From the NCBI RefSeq assembly GCF_000002595.2, contig NC_057015.1, positions 3,172,952 through 3,236,951 on the forward strand: 64,000 nucleotides of DNA. The letters run 5' to 3'. Position 1 is the stretch's first letter, and every line of letters starts with the position of its first letter. A model generated the notes under the pieces. It was not told the origin of the DNA, did no database searches, and was given only the letters and a program-made list of their open reading frames with translations. The stretch comes from Chlamydomonas reinhardtii (taxonomy: Eukaryota; Chlorophyta; Chlorophyceae; Chlamydomonadales; Chlamydomonadaceae). The position numbers were made by a program, and so were the translations under genes. Shown in pieces: positions 11,232 to 21,816 of this stretch.

Positions 11232-13144
11232 CTACGCGCCAGCACGGGCGCCCGCCGTGCCCCTGCCCTTCCAGGGCCACGCTAGCGACCTGCCACCGCC
11301 ACCGCCGCCTTGCTCCGCCCCGGCCTCCGCTGGCGGGCCATCCCCGGTCCCCGCTCCAAAGGTGTCCAACACCCAAGACGCCGCCTGCAGCTGCCCGCCG
11401 CGCGCCGCCCCCACCAGCATCGCGCCCGCTCCGTCAGAAACCGCACGCAGCACGGCGGCACCAGCGCCGCCCGCCTCATCCTCGCCAAACTCGCCATCAC
11501 TGCCAAGGGCTTCGTCGTCCGTGTCGGTGTCACTGCTGCTGCCGTCGTCATCGCGCGCCACGCGCGGGTCAGCGGCGGGTGTATGGGCACCAGCGCCACC
11601 ACCCAGCCCTGCTGCTGTTGCTGCTGCCGCTACAGCTGCAGATGCAGCTGCGGACGCGGCGGCCCTGTTGAGCGCCCAATCCAGCACCCCCTGCAACACG
11701 GCCAGCTGGCCCGCCTCAGCAGCCGCCATCAGCGCCGGCCGCACGCTGAAGCCGTGCGGCAGCTCCAGCCGCTCCAATCGCCGGCGGTTTCGGTTGAGGA
11801 GGTAGGGAACCGCCGTCACATTGTTGGCGCGCACCGCCTGTCCGAATACGGCTGCGCCGGAGATGGGATAGCGCCGGCGGCGCAGCCACTGTAGCCGAGT
11901 CAGGGCGTGGTCAGCCGCGGGGCTGCCCGGACCGCGGCGGCGGTGACGACGCCGTCGCCACTGCTGCGGGGCGCTGCCGCCTCGGCCGCTGCCGCCGCCG
12001 CTCGTCGCGGCGAGGCGCTGCTGCCGCGGCTGCTGCCGCCATTGCTGCTGCTGCCGCAGCTCCTGGAGCCGCTGCTGCCGCCGCCGGTGCCGCTCACGTG
12101 CCCCGTGATGGGCCCCACCCGCGCGGCCGAGTCCACCGGCTTCAACTGCAGCGTCGGCATGCTGCTGCCTGCTGCCTCTCTCCCACCTGCCTGCGTCGCC
12201 ACCCACACAGCCTCGCTCCCCATCCCACCACCACCCAACCCAACCCTTCTTGGCCCTGCTCCTGCGCCTGCTGCTCTGCTCCGTGCCGGCCGTGGCCGGT
12301 ACGCCGCCGCTCGCTCCGCCACCACCGCCAACCCGAACCGCTCCACCGGCCGCAGCCCCACTGACTCCAGAAACTCCACCTTGGCCCGCCAGTCGGGAGT
12401 GGCGCTGGCTGCCGCCGCCGCCAGCACGCGGCCGCGCCATGTGGTGGCACGGAGCGCGTCCACCAGCGCCGCCGCCTGGCGGCCGAGGCCGCCGAGCTCG
12501 GCTGCGCCGCGGTGCCGTTGGTGTCCAGCAGCATGCCGGCGGAGGCAGCAGGTGAGCGCGGCGAGGCCAGAGCGGCGCCGGGGCTGCGTGGCGGCCCCGA
12601 GGACCGCGGCGGCGGCAGTGGCGCACCCGTAGCGCGGCTGCACCAGGCTTCCCTTCCTGCCGCCGCCTCCTTAGCTGCAGCCATCACCGCCGCCGCTGCC
12701 GCCTCCACCGCCTCCTCGCTGCTGCCGGCGTGCGCCACGAAGAAGTCGTACAGCCGCCGCAGCAGCGGCAGGCAGCAACCCTCCGCCGCCGCCTCCAGCA
12801 GCTCCGCAGCCTCCAGCGCCGCCTCCGGGTCAGTGTCTAGGTCGGGCCAGCCTGCACCGCCGCCGCCGCTGCCGCCGCGACCGCCGCCGCCAGGGAAGCC
12901 CCCGCCCAGCCCCTGACGGCCAGGCTGCAGGCGCAGGCTGCATCAGCCACACAACCACGTGCTCCTGGCCGTTGCGCAGCGCCGCCGCCAGCGCCTTGCG
13001 CCACCAGGCGGCAGCACCGCCGCCGCCGCCGGCCCGGCCAGCAGCGGCGCCGCGCTCCGCGCAGCCGCGCGCCAGCAGCCACTTCAGCAAGTAAGTCGAT
13101 GAAGCCGCCGGCAGCGGCTGCGGCCATCAGGCCCGAGCCCTCCA
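11232..13144 (-). pseudogene. Ankyrin-repeat-family protein, decayed
   Basis: On the minus strand, ankyrin-like helices appear in more than one frame. From the 5' side: GLMAAAAAGGFIDLL (about 13120-13090), then LLKWLLARGC and ALRNGQEHVVVWLM (one frame over), then DTDPEAALEAAELLEAAAEG and LRRLYDFFVAHAG (12840-12720, another frame), then ATPDWRAKVEFLESVGL (about 12390), ALTRLQWLRRRRYPISGAAV (about 11880), and ALMAAAEAGQLAVLQGVLDW. Large Ala/Gly linkers separate them. The changes between 13090 and 12840 have no plausible splice donors, so at least two frameshifts are likely. The pattern (unit of about 33 residues, 'hxhhhWhhRRG') is typical of the expanded algal ankyrin-like family. The 5' end stops at a transposon end at 13145. 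Confidence 0.6.
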
Positions 13145-13326
13145 GCGGGCAGATCACACCGATTCTGGCATGGTGCGGCACGCGTGTCGTGTTTGCACCG
13201 GCTTCCCCCCCGGATTTCGTGGCCCAGCGTATTATGCACCGTATTTTAACGTACTGTACTAGAAATCCTAGTACGCTGTATTAATACGCGTATTATGGAG
13301 AGAGGGTCGCGTACTAGGCAACCCTG
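13145..13326 (-). mobile_element. One end of a hAT-like TIR element
   Basis: The reverse complement of this segment matches the left end of the complete element at 40444-40911 over about 165-180 bases, beginning CAGGGTTGCCTAGTACGCG and running through the AT-rich TAATACGCGTATTAATAC portion to AATCGGTGTGA. Similarity stops at about 13150, where the ankyrin pseudogene begins. No matching second end is seen to the left, so this is a truncated copy or an element carrying host sequence. Confidence 0.6.
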
Positions 13327-13579
13327 CAATTCATGATGTCAGACGAATAGCCGGCACGGTGGCACGTATGGCCCTAATTCTGGAAGGGTGTACACGGGGC
13401 GCGTTTTGCCTAAAAGAATGCGTATCCAATACGGGGAGCAGATTGAACGTGTATGGGGGGGGGTTCGAGTTCGGGGAGTCTGAAGTTACTGAGTTTACAG
13501 AGGCGGGGTGGGACTGGGTGGCGTGCTGTATGGCCGAACTCTGACGTATAAGGCACCCCAACCCCCCTCTTAACGAAGT

Positions 13580-13900
13580 GCTTGCGAGTGAATGCGAATG
13601 CAAGACGCCGTCGCGAGCTCCAGGCTAGCAATAAACATCACGAAAGAAGTTAGTGTCAGCGGCAATGCGGTTACTTGTTACCTTCGAGACGAGACACCGG
13701 TGCGCGCTCCACGCTGCTCCGCATTCGGCACGCCAAACGGAGTCCGAGTGTCGTGGAGACTGCTGCCGCTTGCAGGGGCGGACGCGTTCCAGCTCGCAAC
13801 TAGGCTGCTGCCATTCGCCGCGACAACGCGAAACCCACAAAATGCACCCACCTGGAACGGAGCCAGGCATCCGCGGGCGCCCATGGAGCATATGCGTGGG
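13580..13900 (+). repeat. Dispersed repeat family, member 1
   Basis: Diverged similarity to 47035-47325 in the same orientation. Shared stretches include GCTCCAGGCTAGCAA, GAAAGAAGTTAG, CTTGTTACCTT, GAGACGAGACA or a close variant, and CACCTGGAACG. No coding potential or terminal structure is recognised. It lies inside the extra block of duplication copy 2. Confidence 0.6.
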
Positions 13901-14515
13901 CAAGCGGAAAGAAACGGGAGAAGAAAGAAGCGGCGTGGCGGATGTCAGTAGCCGATGCCGGGCAAAGCTGCCGAGCAAGTGAAGCAGGGTGGCTGCCTAG
14001 CTGGGGCCGGGCTGATTAGAGGGCTGAACGGCGGCTGCACCGGGCGAGCTGTACTGGTAGTATGTACTGGCGCCGGCCAAGCGTGGTAAGTATGGGCGCC
14101 GCTGCATGGATCCCGCCCCCATGTGCCGCGGCGAGGCTGGCGACGATGCAGTGGCGTACAGCTGACAGCTGAGACGGACGGGCGCGGACCGCTGTGCGGT
14201 TCCCCACACCCGTCCCCCTCAGCCGTGCAGGACAGCAGGTGTCGTGGCAGTCGGCACCTGCACGAGTGTGAGAAGGTAGTTGTATGGAGGCCTGCTCGGA
14301 AGCTACCTGACTGTAGTGACACACATGGGCAGTTGGCGCTAGTCGGTAGGGGCGCCAGTGGGAGTGGGCAGTCGAGTGTGGTAATTGCTAAGCCGCAGCA
14401 GAGCACGGGATCGGCAGCGGCGGCTGAAGCCAAGGACGAGAGGCTGGCCGCACAGTGGCAGACTGGCAGTGCGTCGTCGTGCGCGCGCTGGGTCACAAGC
14501 TGCATGTAAACTCAG

Positions 14516-14667
14516 GGAGCACAGGAGCATAAGCACCCCCATTCGGGGACCAAACTAGCTGCATATATAAGTGTTGCAGGCGTTATAAGGGCCCCCCGGC
14601 CCGGGCCTAGTTTTCTACAAGGACAGGAATGCACGTCGTGCTCACCACCTTGTAACCACACACACAC
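14516..14667. mobile_element. 152-bp insertion with 7-bp target-site duplication
   Basis: Comparison with the unfilled copy at about 8520-8531 shows a clean insertion flanked by AACTCAG at 14509-14515 and 14668-14674. The insert ends in a short (CA)n tail, contains TATATAAG, and has no terminal inverted repeat. A microsatellite tail plus variable-length target duplication fits a SINE or a 5'-truncated LINE better than a cut-and-paste element. Family not recognised. Confidence 0.7.
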
Positions 14668-15293
14668 AACTCAGAGAGACGCATGGGGCTGACCCGGTTT
14701 CCATACGCTGGTTTTGCACGGCTGAAACTGGGATCTACCTCCAGAAGCCGAAACTGGAGCGGAACTCACATGAAACATGAAACTCAGCCAAAATGGAGGT
14801 GTCAATTAGAGTAAAACTTTGGGCATTTCTCATCCCAGACGTTGACATACAAGGTGGTCTCCCGTGACAAGGCAAGTGGCCAAGTCTACACCGCGTGTAC
14901 TGTCTGAGGCCGAAGGTTTCGAAACAACGCCTCATCTCCCAGACGTTGCTGGATTCGGTTTGAACAGGCACCGCCCACCAAGTTGCGTCCAATCACGTCA
15001 AGCTAAAGCATCCCGCCAGATAAATCAACATGCCATACTTGCATAGACGTCACTAATCGCACCATGGCAGGCCTTAACCTGCGCGCCGGGGCGGCGCTCT
15101 TCTCCTCCTCGACATGGCCCTGTCCGCCCCCTCCGCTCCGCACATGCGTGCCACCACAGTAGCTGGTGGTGGGCTTGGGGCGGCGACCACCGCCACCACC
15201 AGCTGGCCCGGCACCAATCCCTGTACCCCCAAAAGCCCATTACCCCGCCCTTGTTGCCTCCCACAGCTTCCAGCCGCCCAAATGACACCACCA

Positions 15294-16002
15294 TCACTCG
15301 GCGTGCGACGAAGACGCTCTCGACTTGCCCAGGCTGGATTTGCTGGGCCGTTCCCGCCGCTCCGCTTCCGTGTTAGCTTTCTCCAGCGCCCGCCGCACGT
15401 CCGTAGTAGCGTAGACAGCAGTCAGCCACCCCTCGTTGTACATGTCCAGCAGCTCCCGGTCGCGGGTGAGAGGGTTGAATGGGTCCGACGTCACCTCCAC
15501 CCGCGCGGCGTCCGCTTCCGCGGCTTTCGCAAACGCCGTACTTGCCTCTGCGCCAGGGGCGCGGACCGGCACCTGTGTCGCCAGCCAGCTTGCGAAGCCC
15601 TTCAGAGTTTGCTTGCCCACGTCATCAGTCTTGAGCAGGAGCGTGAAGTCGGAGCGTGATGTCGACACGTGCCTGACCTCGCCCCTGATGCGCGTCAACA
15701 CAAAGAACTTGTCATCGTTCGCACACGGAAAGACATGTGAGCATGGGCTTTGCCCCTAGCACGGACCCCTGAGTAATACTTGAAAGGCAGATTTGGGATC
15801 TAACCCAGCAAGCAGACATCAGAAGACTACTCTGAAGTCGCCGTGGGGCTTCGCCAAAGGGGCAGGTCGGCATGATGGGCCTGAGGGTGCCCACCTGAAT
15901 CCGTTGGCCTTTGCGTGAGAGACAAGCCTCATGGCCACGTCGACGCCATCGTACAGCGTGAAGGTCATGCAGTAGAGGGCGGATGGGAAGAGGTCCGCGA
16001 AG
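15294..16002 (-). CDS. Unknown protein, 3' exons (copy 2 of a duplicated pair)
   Basis: Near-identical to the frames at 9236-9949: downstream segment about 15718-15294 and upstream segment about 16002-15890. The upstream segment reads DLFPSALYCMTFTLYDGVD, two residues shorter than copy 1 through the 6-base loss. The 5' side diverges completely past 15998, so at most one of the two copies can keep its original 5' exons. Function unknown. Confidence 0.35.
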
Positions 16003-16369
16003 TAGCCTACAGGGCAAAGGACGCGTGTGGCCCTGGGTCCCCTGCTAGGCCCTCAAAGATCTCAACAATACTACGCAAGCCTCCTGGTCTTTGCCGCGAC
16101 TGGAGAAGGCCAACATCGTAGGCATTGCGCCTTGCATCGCTGCAACATGCCCCCTCACATAACTCACTCGAACGACAGACTGCAGCTGCAGGGGTCATCC
16201 AGCTCCTTGTTGGGAACCCCGCCGCTGAGACCCCCTGACCCGCGCCCGACAGGCACCAATCCAAGCAACTAACAAACAAGTCGACAGCACCTACCAGCGT
16301 CTGCGGTGCCTCCTAAGCTCTGCCCTGCCGCCACGCCTGTTGAATGAAAGAAGGAATGAATGAATGACG

Positions 16370-16840
16370 AACGCGGAAATACGGAAGCCAGAGAGCGTGC
16401 GAAAGAAGTTCCGTCCAGACCTGCTGGTCATTCCCACACTTCGGATGCACATGTCCGGACAGCCAGCCTGTGCACCCCGCACACGCCGCCAAAGGAGCGC
16501 CCATAAGGTCTACGTCATAGCAGTAGGTTACTGCTCGGAGCTCGGACCTAAACCACGCGGACAAACGGGCAGAGAAACTGCAACAACATGAGGACCTCGT
16601 TGCCGCTCTCCGCGACGCAGGCTGGGACGTGATGTACAGCCCAGACACTGTAGTTAGCCTTGGCCATACCGGCACGGTCACACCCCACCTTCATGCCTCC
16701 ATAAAACGCTAGGATGCCCCACACAGTCCGCACACCGCACATGCCGTAAAGGAGTTCAGCACGCCGTCCACACCACAACCGCCATCGCAGCCCTCCGCCG
16801 CGAAATCTACAGCCACAAATGGCCCGGGAGACCACCATGA
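16370..16840 (+). mobile_element. LINE-type ORF 3' remnant, decayed
   Basis: The frame from 16364 reads SVRKKFRPDLLVIPTL and then KVYVIAVGYCSEL. It continues after a one-base frame change near 16545 as LNHADKRAEKLQQHEDL and AALRDAGWDVMYSPD, then VSLGHTGTVTPH. This 'VGYCSD ... EKLxQH ... LRxAGWDV ... LGxxGT' pattern is the C-terminal region found at the end of many algal reverse-transcriptase ORFs; that assignment is from memory of the family, not a search. No reverse transcriptase core is present. 16841-17500 shows more degenerate sequence with no clear frame. Confidence 0.5.
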
Positions 16841-17519
16841 AACCGTATGACCCGCTGTGGGAAAGGGGTCAGGCCCAGTACGCCTAGGCGCACTGGCAAC
16901 CTCCCCTCTCTCACTTGGGGGACAGGGGCCCAGCGGCGGAGACCATCTATGCGATGGTCTCTCATGCCTTCACGCCCCTACCGCCGCAGAACACGCCCTG
17001 TCATGCAGGGAGTACTTATTATTACTATTATGGATCCCCGCGACGGCCAGCGTATTGTGCGTAGGCACATTCGCCGGTAAGCCAATCCCTAAGCCAGGAT
17101 ATACACTCACCAGCTCCCACCGCGGTCTCTGCGCCCTGGGAAGCTGCCGCGCCTGCAGAACCGGGAGGCACAAGCAAATTACGACATGCACTCCGCTGCG
17201 CGTTTCATGCCTTAGTGAACCTCAACAACACATCACGTGGAAAGCCTCGAAAGCCCCACTGACTGCCATCGTAGTCTCTATGCCCGCTCATCTGCTCCTG
17301 TGGGACCATTCGCGCACTCCATGCCAGCACTCCCGTGAGACCAAGTAAGGTAAGCATTTAAGATCAGAATTCTACTACGGACGGCTTTCAGCTGTTTGAG
17401 GAGGGTGTCGTGGAGAGGCGGACTTCGTGGAAAGGACAAAAAACGTCGCCATCGTAAACGATTAGAGGTAAGATAGCCAATCACCGTGTCACTGGTTGTG
17501 TCCACAGACAAAGGTCCCC

Positions 17520-17891
<372 letters not shown>

Positions 17892-18462
17892 GGGACGAGA
17901 GCGTGTCCCATCCAGGGGAGGATGTCTCCGCTGGTCAAACCCTGGGTGGCTCCTCCGTTGTGACACCCCTCCCCAGTACCACTGTCCCTACTCTGGGCGT
18001 GTGCGCGCTCTTCATAGTTAATCACCGCGTAGTGTTAGATCTGCCGGTTTTTTCCCCAGGCCAAGCAAGAACACACCTAACTCACCGGCCCCGGCCGCGC
18101 TCCCTACGCCCAGGCCAGCCGCCGCGCCTGCGTCACCTGAAAGCGACCAAAACGCACATCCAAACAGAATGCACATGTGAAAGAAAAGCACACGCTGCCT
18201 GGTGTAGTCTGGTGGCCGGGAAGGGATAGAGTGCAGCACCTCAACCGTCCAACAAAGCCGGTGTCTGCCCCAACCTTACTGTGCACCAGCGGCCACCCTT
18301 TGAGCTGCGGCGTGTCGTGACCAGCCGCTACTCTTACGCGCATATGCAAGTTGGCAAATGTAATAATGCTGCACAACAAGGTCAAGCGGCTGCACTGGAT
18401 GGGGCGAGGGCGGAGCGACTTCACATATCCGATCATCCGTATCACGTACCACGGCTGATGTT

Positions 18463-18664
18463 GCGCACCTTGCCGCAGAAGATGCTTCACAGCTGCGACA
18501 GAAGTTGCCTCGTTGCCCCAAAAGAAGAGCGCAGCGTTGGGCATGCGCGCGAGAATCGCTATGGCTTGCCCCTTCTCATCATCAGACAAGGGCAGGTTGT
18601 ATAGCTTGAAAACCCATGCTGGTACAGCTTCCGCCATCCTGGCTTTCAAGCCTTGCAGCGGCAA
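18463..18664 (-). CDS. Hypothetical exon
   Basis: The minus-strand frame from an ATG near 18634 reads MAEAVPAWVFKLYNLPLSDD, then AIAILARMPNAALFFWGNE and AAVKHLLRQ, before a GTGCGC donor near 18462. Codon choice looks like a real gene, and the amphipathic pattern resembles one ankyrin-like repeat unit of the algal family. No downstream exon is identified with confidence. Probably a gene fragment. Confidence 0.35.
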
Positions 18665-18867
18665 AGGGCTTGCCCTGCTGGTGCCTGTTGATTTGCGTTA
18701 TGGCAAATTCTACCGCGGAAACAATAGTTGGATACTCGCTCTGCTGATTGATGTTACAAATTCATGCAAACGAGCCACGAAGCTCATGGACCGCTGTAAG
18801 AAGTAGTCTCAAAAGGATTCTTCAAAAAAGCAAAACAGTTCATGCAACAATATATCTAAAATGGTCG

Positions 18868-18905
18868 CGCCGTAAGGTCGTTACCTTACGGCGTGTCATT
18901 GACAC
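18868..18905. other. Two adjacent short hairpins
   Basis: A perfect 11-bp stem with a 4-nt loop, CGCCGTAAGGT / ACCTTACGGCG (18868-18893), is followed at once by GTGTCA-T-TGACAC. Such paired hairpins occur at the ends of some rolling-circle elements, but I see no other terminal signature. Confidence 0.7.
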
Positions 18906-19554
18906 GCGCTCAACCCCGACTCAGGGACTGGCCAGATCGCGTCCACCATAGTCGCGGGAGTAGGCGGGAGACCTCCCACAGCGTGCTTCTGATATCATCG
19001 TACGCCTTGCAGCACATGCCTTTCGTCCTCTATACGCTTCTCCCCATCAGCGTGGCAAAGCGGACACATTCTGTGCACTCTCGCTGTGCGCACCCTGTGC
19101 GCACCCTTCTATGCGGCCGGCATTCTATGCGTGCTAGCGACTACGACGTCTCTTAGTGTCGCGCACATTCGCGTTCGCGCTTCGACAGCACTACGCGCCT
19201 GCTTCGCAAATCGCTAGAAAGGCCTCATGGACTTGCGGAATCTTGCCTCTGCAGCAAGTCTCGCAACCGTGTGCGCGAACGTGTATGGGGGGGTTGGTTT
19301 GAGTCAGGGGATTCTGAAGTTACTGTTAAACGAGGCAGCCGTGTACGCGGTCTTGAGGAAAATGCCCTTCTCTTCGCAATGCTGCTTCAGCCGCTGCAGG
19401 CTTGGCTGCAGGGTTTGGGCGTCTACGGGCCGCTTCCTTTTCGGGCTGAGCCCCCACAGCCACCTTGTGCATCGGGTGGACAGGATGGGGCTCGTGTACA
19501 GGTAGCAGGGTAGCCAGCAAGGTTAACACTGTACTCCTGCCCCCTCCCTCCGTG

Positions 19555-20161
19555 TGTGCGAAGTGCGGGCGGCGCTTACTCGGCAACGGGCAGCGCTGCC
19601 TGCAGGCGGTCGTACCATGGGGGGGCTTACGTGCTCACCAAGTCCAAGTGTGCAACCACTGCGGGACGGTGTGGGTGAGTCCACTTTGTGGGCGGGCGGC
19701 TGGCTGGGCGATGGATGGGTGGCTGGGTGGCGGCTCAGTGGGGCTCAGAACTGGCTCAGTGGGTGATGGCTGGCTGGGTGACGGCTCAGTGGGGCTCAGT
19801 GGGGCTCAGTCGTGGGCTCAGTGGGGCTCAGTGGGTGATGGCTGGGTGACGGCTGGGTGACGGCTCAGTCGTGGGCTCAGTGGGACTCACTCACTCTACC
19901 CTCCCGACGGTGCAGGGATGTGACGTCAACTCCGCAACCAACATCCGGCACGCGCTGGTGGAGGTGCTGCTGGGGCACAAGCGACCTGCATCGCTGCAGA
20001 CTGGCGGCGGCGGCGGCGGTGGCGGCGGCGGCAGCGGCGGCGGCGGCAGCGGCAGCAGCGGGGGCGCGTGCGCGCATCTTGGTAGCAGAGGGGGCGGGAA
20101 AGGCCACGTGGAGGAGGAGAGCGCAGCGCCGCCCAAGAAGCGGCGCAAGCGCGCAGGCTGA
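19555..20161 (+). pseudogene. Fanzor (eukaryotic TnpB-like) C-terminal fragment 1
   Basis: Two exons. The first (about 19555-19674) encodes a four-cysteine zinc ribbon, VCAKCGRRL ... VCNHCGTVW. The second (19916-20161) begins GCDVNSATNIRHALVEVLL and continues GHKRPASL. This is the TnpB/OrfB zinc ribbon plus RuvC-III layout (CxxC ... CxxC, then xxDxNxAxNI), with the catalytic aspartate kept. After it come a (Gly/Ser)n linker and a basic tail PPKKRRKR that looks like a nuclear localisation signal, then TGA. The splice GTGTGG|GTGAGT ... GTGCAG|GGATGT keeps the frame. I found no upstream exon with RuvC-I or RuvC-II motifs in 18900-19550, so it looks like a 5'-truncated remnant. Fanzor proteins are RNA-guided DNA nucleases carried by diverse eukaryotic transposons; activity here is not expected. 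Confidence 0.75.
19690..19912. repeat. Minisatellite inside the Fanzor-fragment intron
   Basis: Degenerate tandem units built from GGCTGGGTGACGGCTCAGTGG and shorter pieces (GGGCTCAGTGG) fill nearly the whole intron 19675-19915. Confidence 0.85.
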
Positions 20162-20179
20162 GGAGCCGGCTGGTGTCTA

Positions 20180-20410
20180 GGTAGCGGTTCGCGGTGGGGC
20201 AGGCGTCGCGGCATGACAAGTAGTGCGGCTGTTGACAACTGTGCTACGTCTGGCTGCGGTTGGCTCTGCTGTGGCATCGCGATTGCTAGGCACCTGTTTT
20301 GGCTATGTGCCTGTGGAAACCGACCCCGGCTATGTCCGGGCGATGAGGTTGTTCGGCCTCAGACTGTGGAGGGGCTCAGCCCCTTTTCCCGTGACCGGGG
20401 AACACTTGTC
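20180..20410 (+). repeat. 3' flank of Fanzor fragment 1, also present alone at 47.5 kb
   Basis: Starts 18 nt after the stop codon of Fanzor fragment 1. Reverse-complement copy at 47501-47748. Shared landmarks: GCGGCATGACAAGTAGTGCG, TGGCATCGCGATTGCTAGGC, ACCCCGGCTATGTCCGGGCG, and the palindrome GGGGCTCAGCCCCTTTTCCC near the end; both copies end at GAACACTTGTC. No coding potential is conserved between them. Confidence 0.85.
20371..20383 (+). other. GGGGCTCAGCCCC palindrome downstream of Fanzor fragment 1
   Basis: Perfect palindrome around a CTCAG core, followed by CTTTTCCC, 209 nt after the stop at 20161. The same arrangement follows Fanzor fragment 2 on the other strand (26827-26815). Confidence 0.9.
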
Positions 20411-20691
20411 GCTCTCTTCTCACCCTTGGCTGCGCCCTCCATGCTAATGGACAGCCACTTTACGCATAAGCTTTGGCACCAAGCAACGCTAGCTGTGTAG
20501 TACACGGCCAGCCAAGCCTGCCACACCAGTACCCGACCGCGCCATGCTTTTGTGTCTTTTGCACCTCCCCGACCGCCCGCCTCTCCCCTCCTATAGCCGC
20601 TGGACCCCAGGCCCAACCCTGCGTTGTCGTAAGTTGGCGCTGCTAGCTGTAAGACTGTAAGTAGGACTGAGTAGCTCCCCTACCTCCCCCG

Positions 20692-20831
20692 CTGGCCCAC
20701 AATGGCAAGAGAAGCGCGCAGGAGCATCCACGGCTTTTTACAGGTTGATGCGGCTATGCGTCTGGCCCACAACGGCAAGAGAAGCGCGCAGGAGCATCCA
20801 CGGCTTTTTACAGGTTGATGCGGCTATGCGT
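20692..20831. repeat. 70-bp unit repeated twice in tandem
   Basis: 20692-20761 and 20762-20831 differ by one base (CACAATGG versus CACAACGG). Confidence 0.95.
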
Positions 20832-21816
20832 CTGGCACTACCACGCCTCCCCCAGCTGCGTGTCTGGTCGCCACCACTCACGCCGCCTCATCACTTGAAG
20901 CCACCTCACCGCACCCACCACCCACCGCCACCGCACGGTGCGGTAGTCCCCTACCTAGCGGTACTTGATGGACACCCAGATGTCACTGGTGTCGTGCATC
21001 ACCTGAAAGCAAAACAAAAGGAATCGTTTTTGCACTGTGAACTGTAAGAAGGCCTGGCGCCCCCCTCCAGCGCTCGATGCGACCGCAATGGCTTCCGCCC
21101 CTCCTCCTTTCGGGGGAAGGGGCAAGCCAACCTTGGGGACCCCCGACCCCGACAACCGACCCTGAATTTGGGGGCCCATAACTTTGCAATTACTACCCTG
21201 ATTGAAACTCTGAAAGTGGATTTGGAATCCTCTCGTCAAGCTCTTCCATTTTAGAACATGGGGCCTTTCCCAGTCGAAACTACCCCCCCTGATGTGCAGC
21301 CACGGAAGTACATTACCCCAGGTCTGCGCTCAAGGCTGCGTAGGGAGGGGGCTGGGGACTACAATTGCAGCAGAAATCCATGATCATGCGCGCCGGACGC
21401 GTTGCTCAAGTACGCGAAGCTGAAAGTCTGGAGGCTACTCCAAAGTGTGGTGTGCGGTTTCAGTTGCAACTTGCACGGGCACTTATGTAAATTGCCTGTC
21501 GTCGCTACGCCGCTACCTGGTTATGTATGCGGATAGCCCATGGGGTACGCGCAAGGACACTGCGAAAGTCGGAGGGCAGACGTGGTTCAGACGGTGAGGG
21601 GCCCGAAGGTGGAGGGGAGATGGAGTCGCAGGGGTGCCCGCCGCCCGCGATCCTGAAGCTTGAGCTCAATCGAGCCATCTCCTATTTGTTGTATGTAGAA
21701 CATTGAGCGGGATGATCGTTTACAAACGAAGGAGAAACATGCTCGCAACAGCTCGCGAAGCCCCGTAGTTGCGGTCGCTTGCCACTCGTGGCACCTCGAG
21801 GAGGATATTGTGAACA
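20832..21816. other. Intergenic; one possible orphan terminal exon (-)
   Basis: The only coding hint is a minus-strand segment at 21002-20955, preceded by an acceptor (CTTTCAG) and reading VMHDTSDIWVSIKYR followed by a stop. No upstream partner exon is recognised; 21050-21240 has the look of old repeat sequence. From 21240 to 21816 I see only the 5' region of the golgin gene. Confidence 0.3.

Larger units (their letters stand above)
13327..15998. repeat. Segmental duplication, copy 2 (with two insertions)
   Basis: Second copy of 7963-9946. It starts exactly at the outer base of the hAT-like end at 13326. Relative to copy 1 it carries an extra block of about 650 bp (about 13570-14222, which replaces about 35 bp of copy 1) and a clean 152-bp insertion (14516-14667). 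Confidence 0.85.

Noticed and set aside
11227-12632. Long plus-strand frames opposite the ankyrin pseudogene
   Set aside because: Antisense shadows of the Ala/Gly-rich coding strand.
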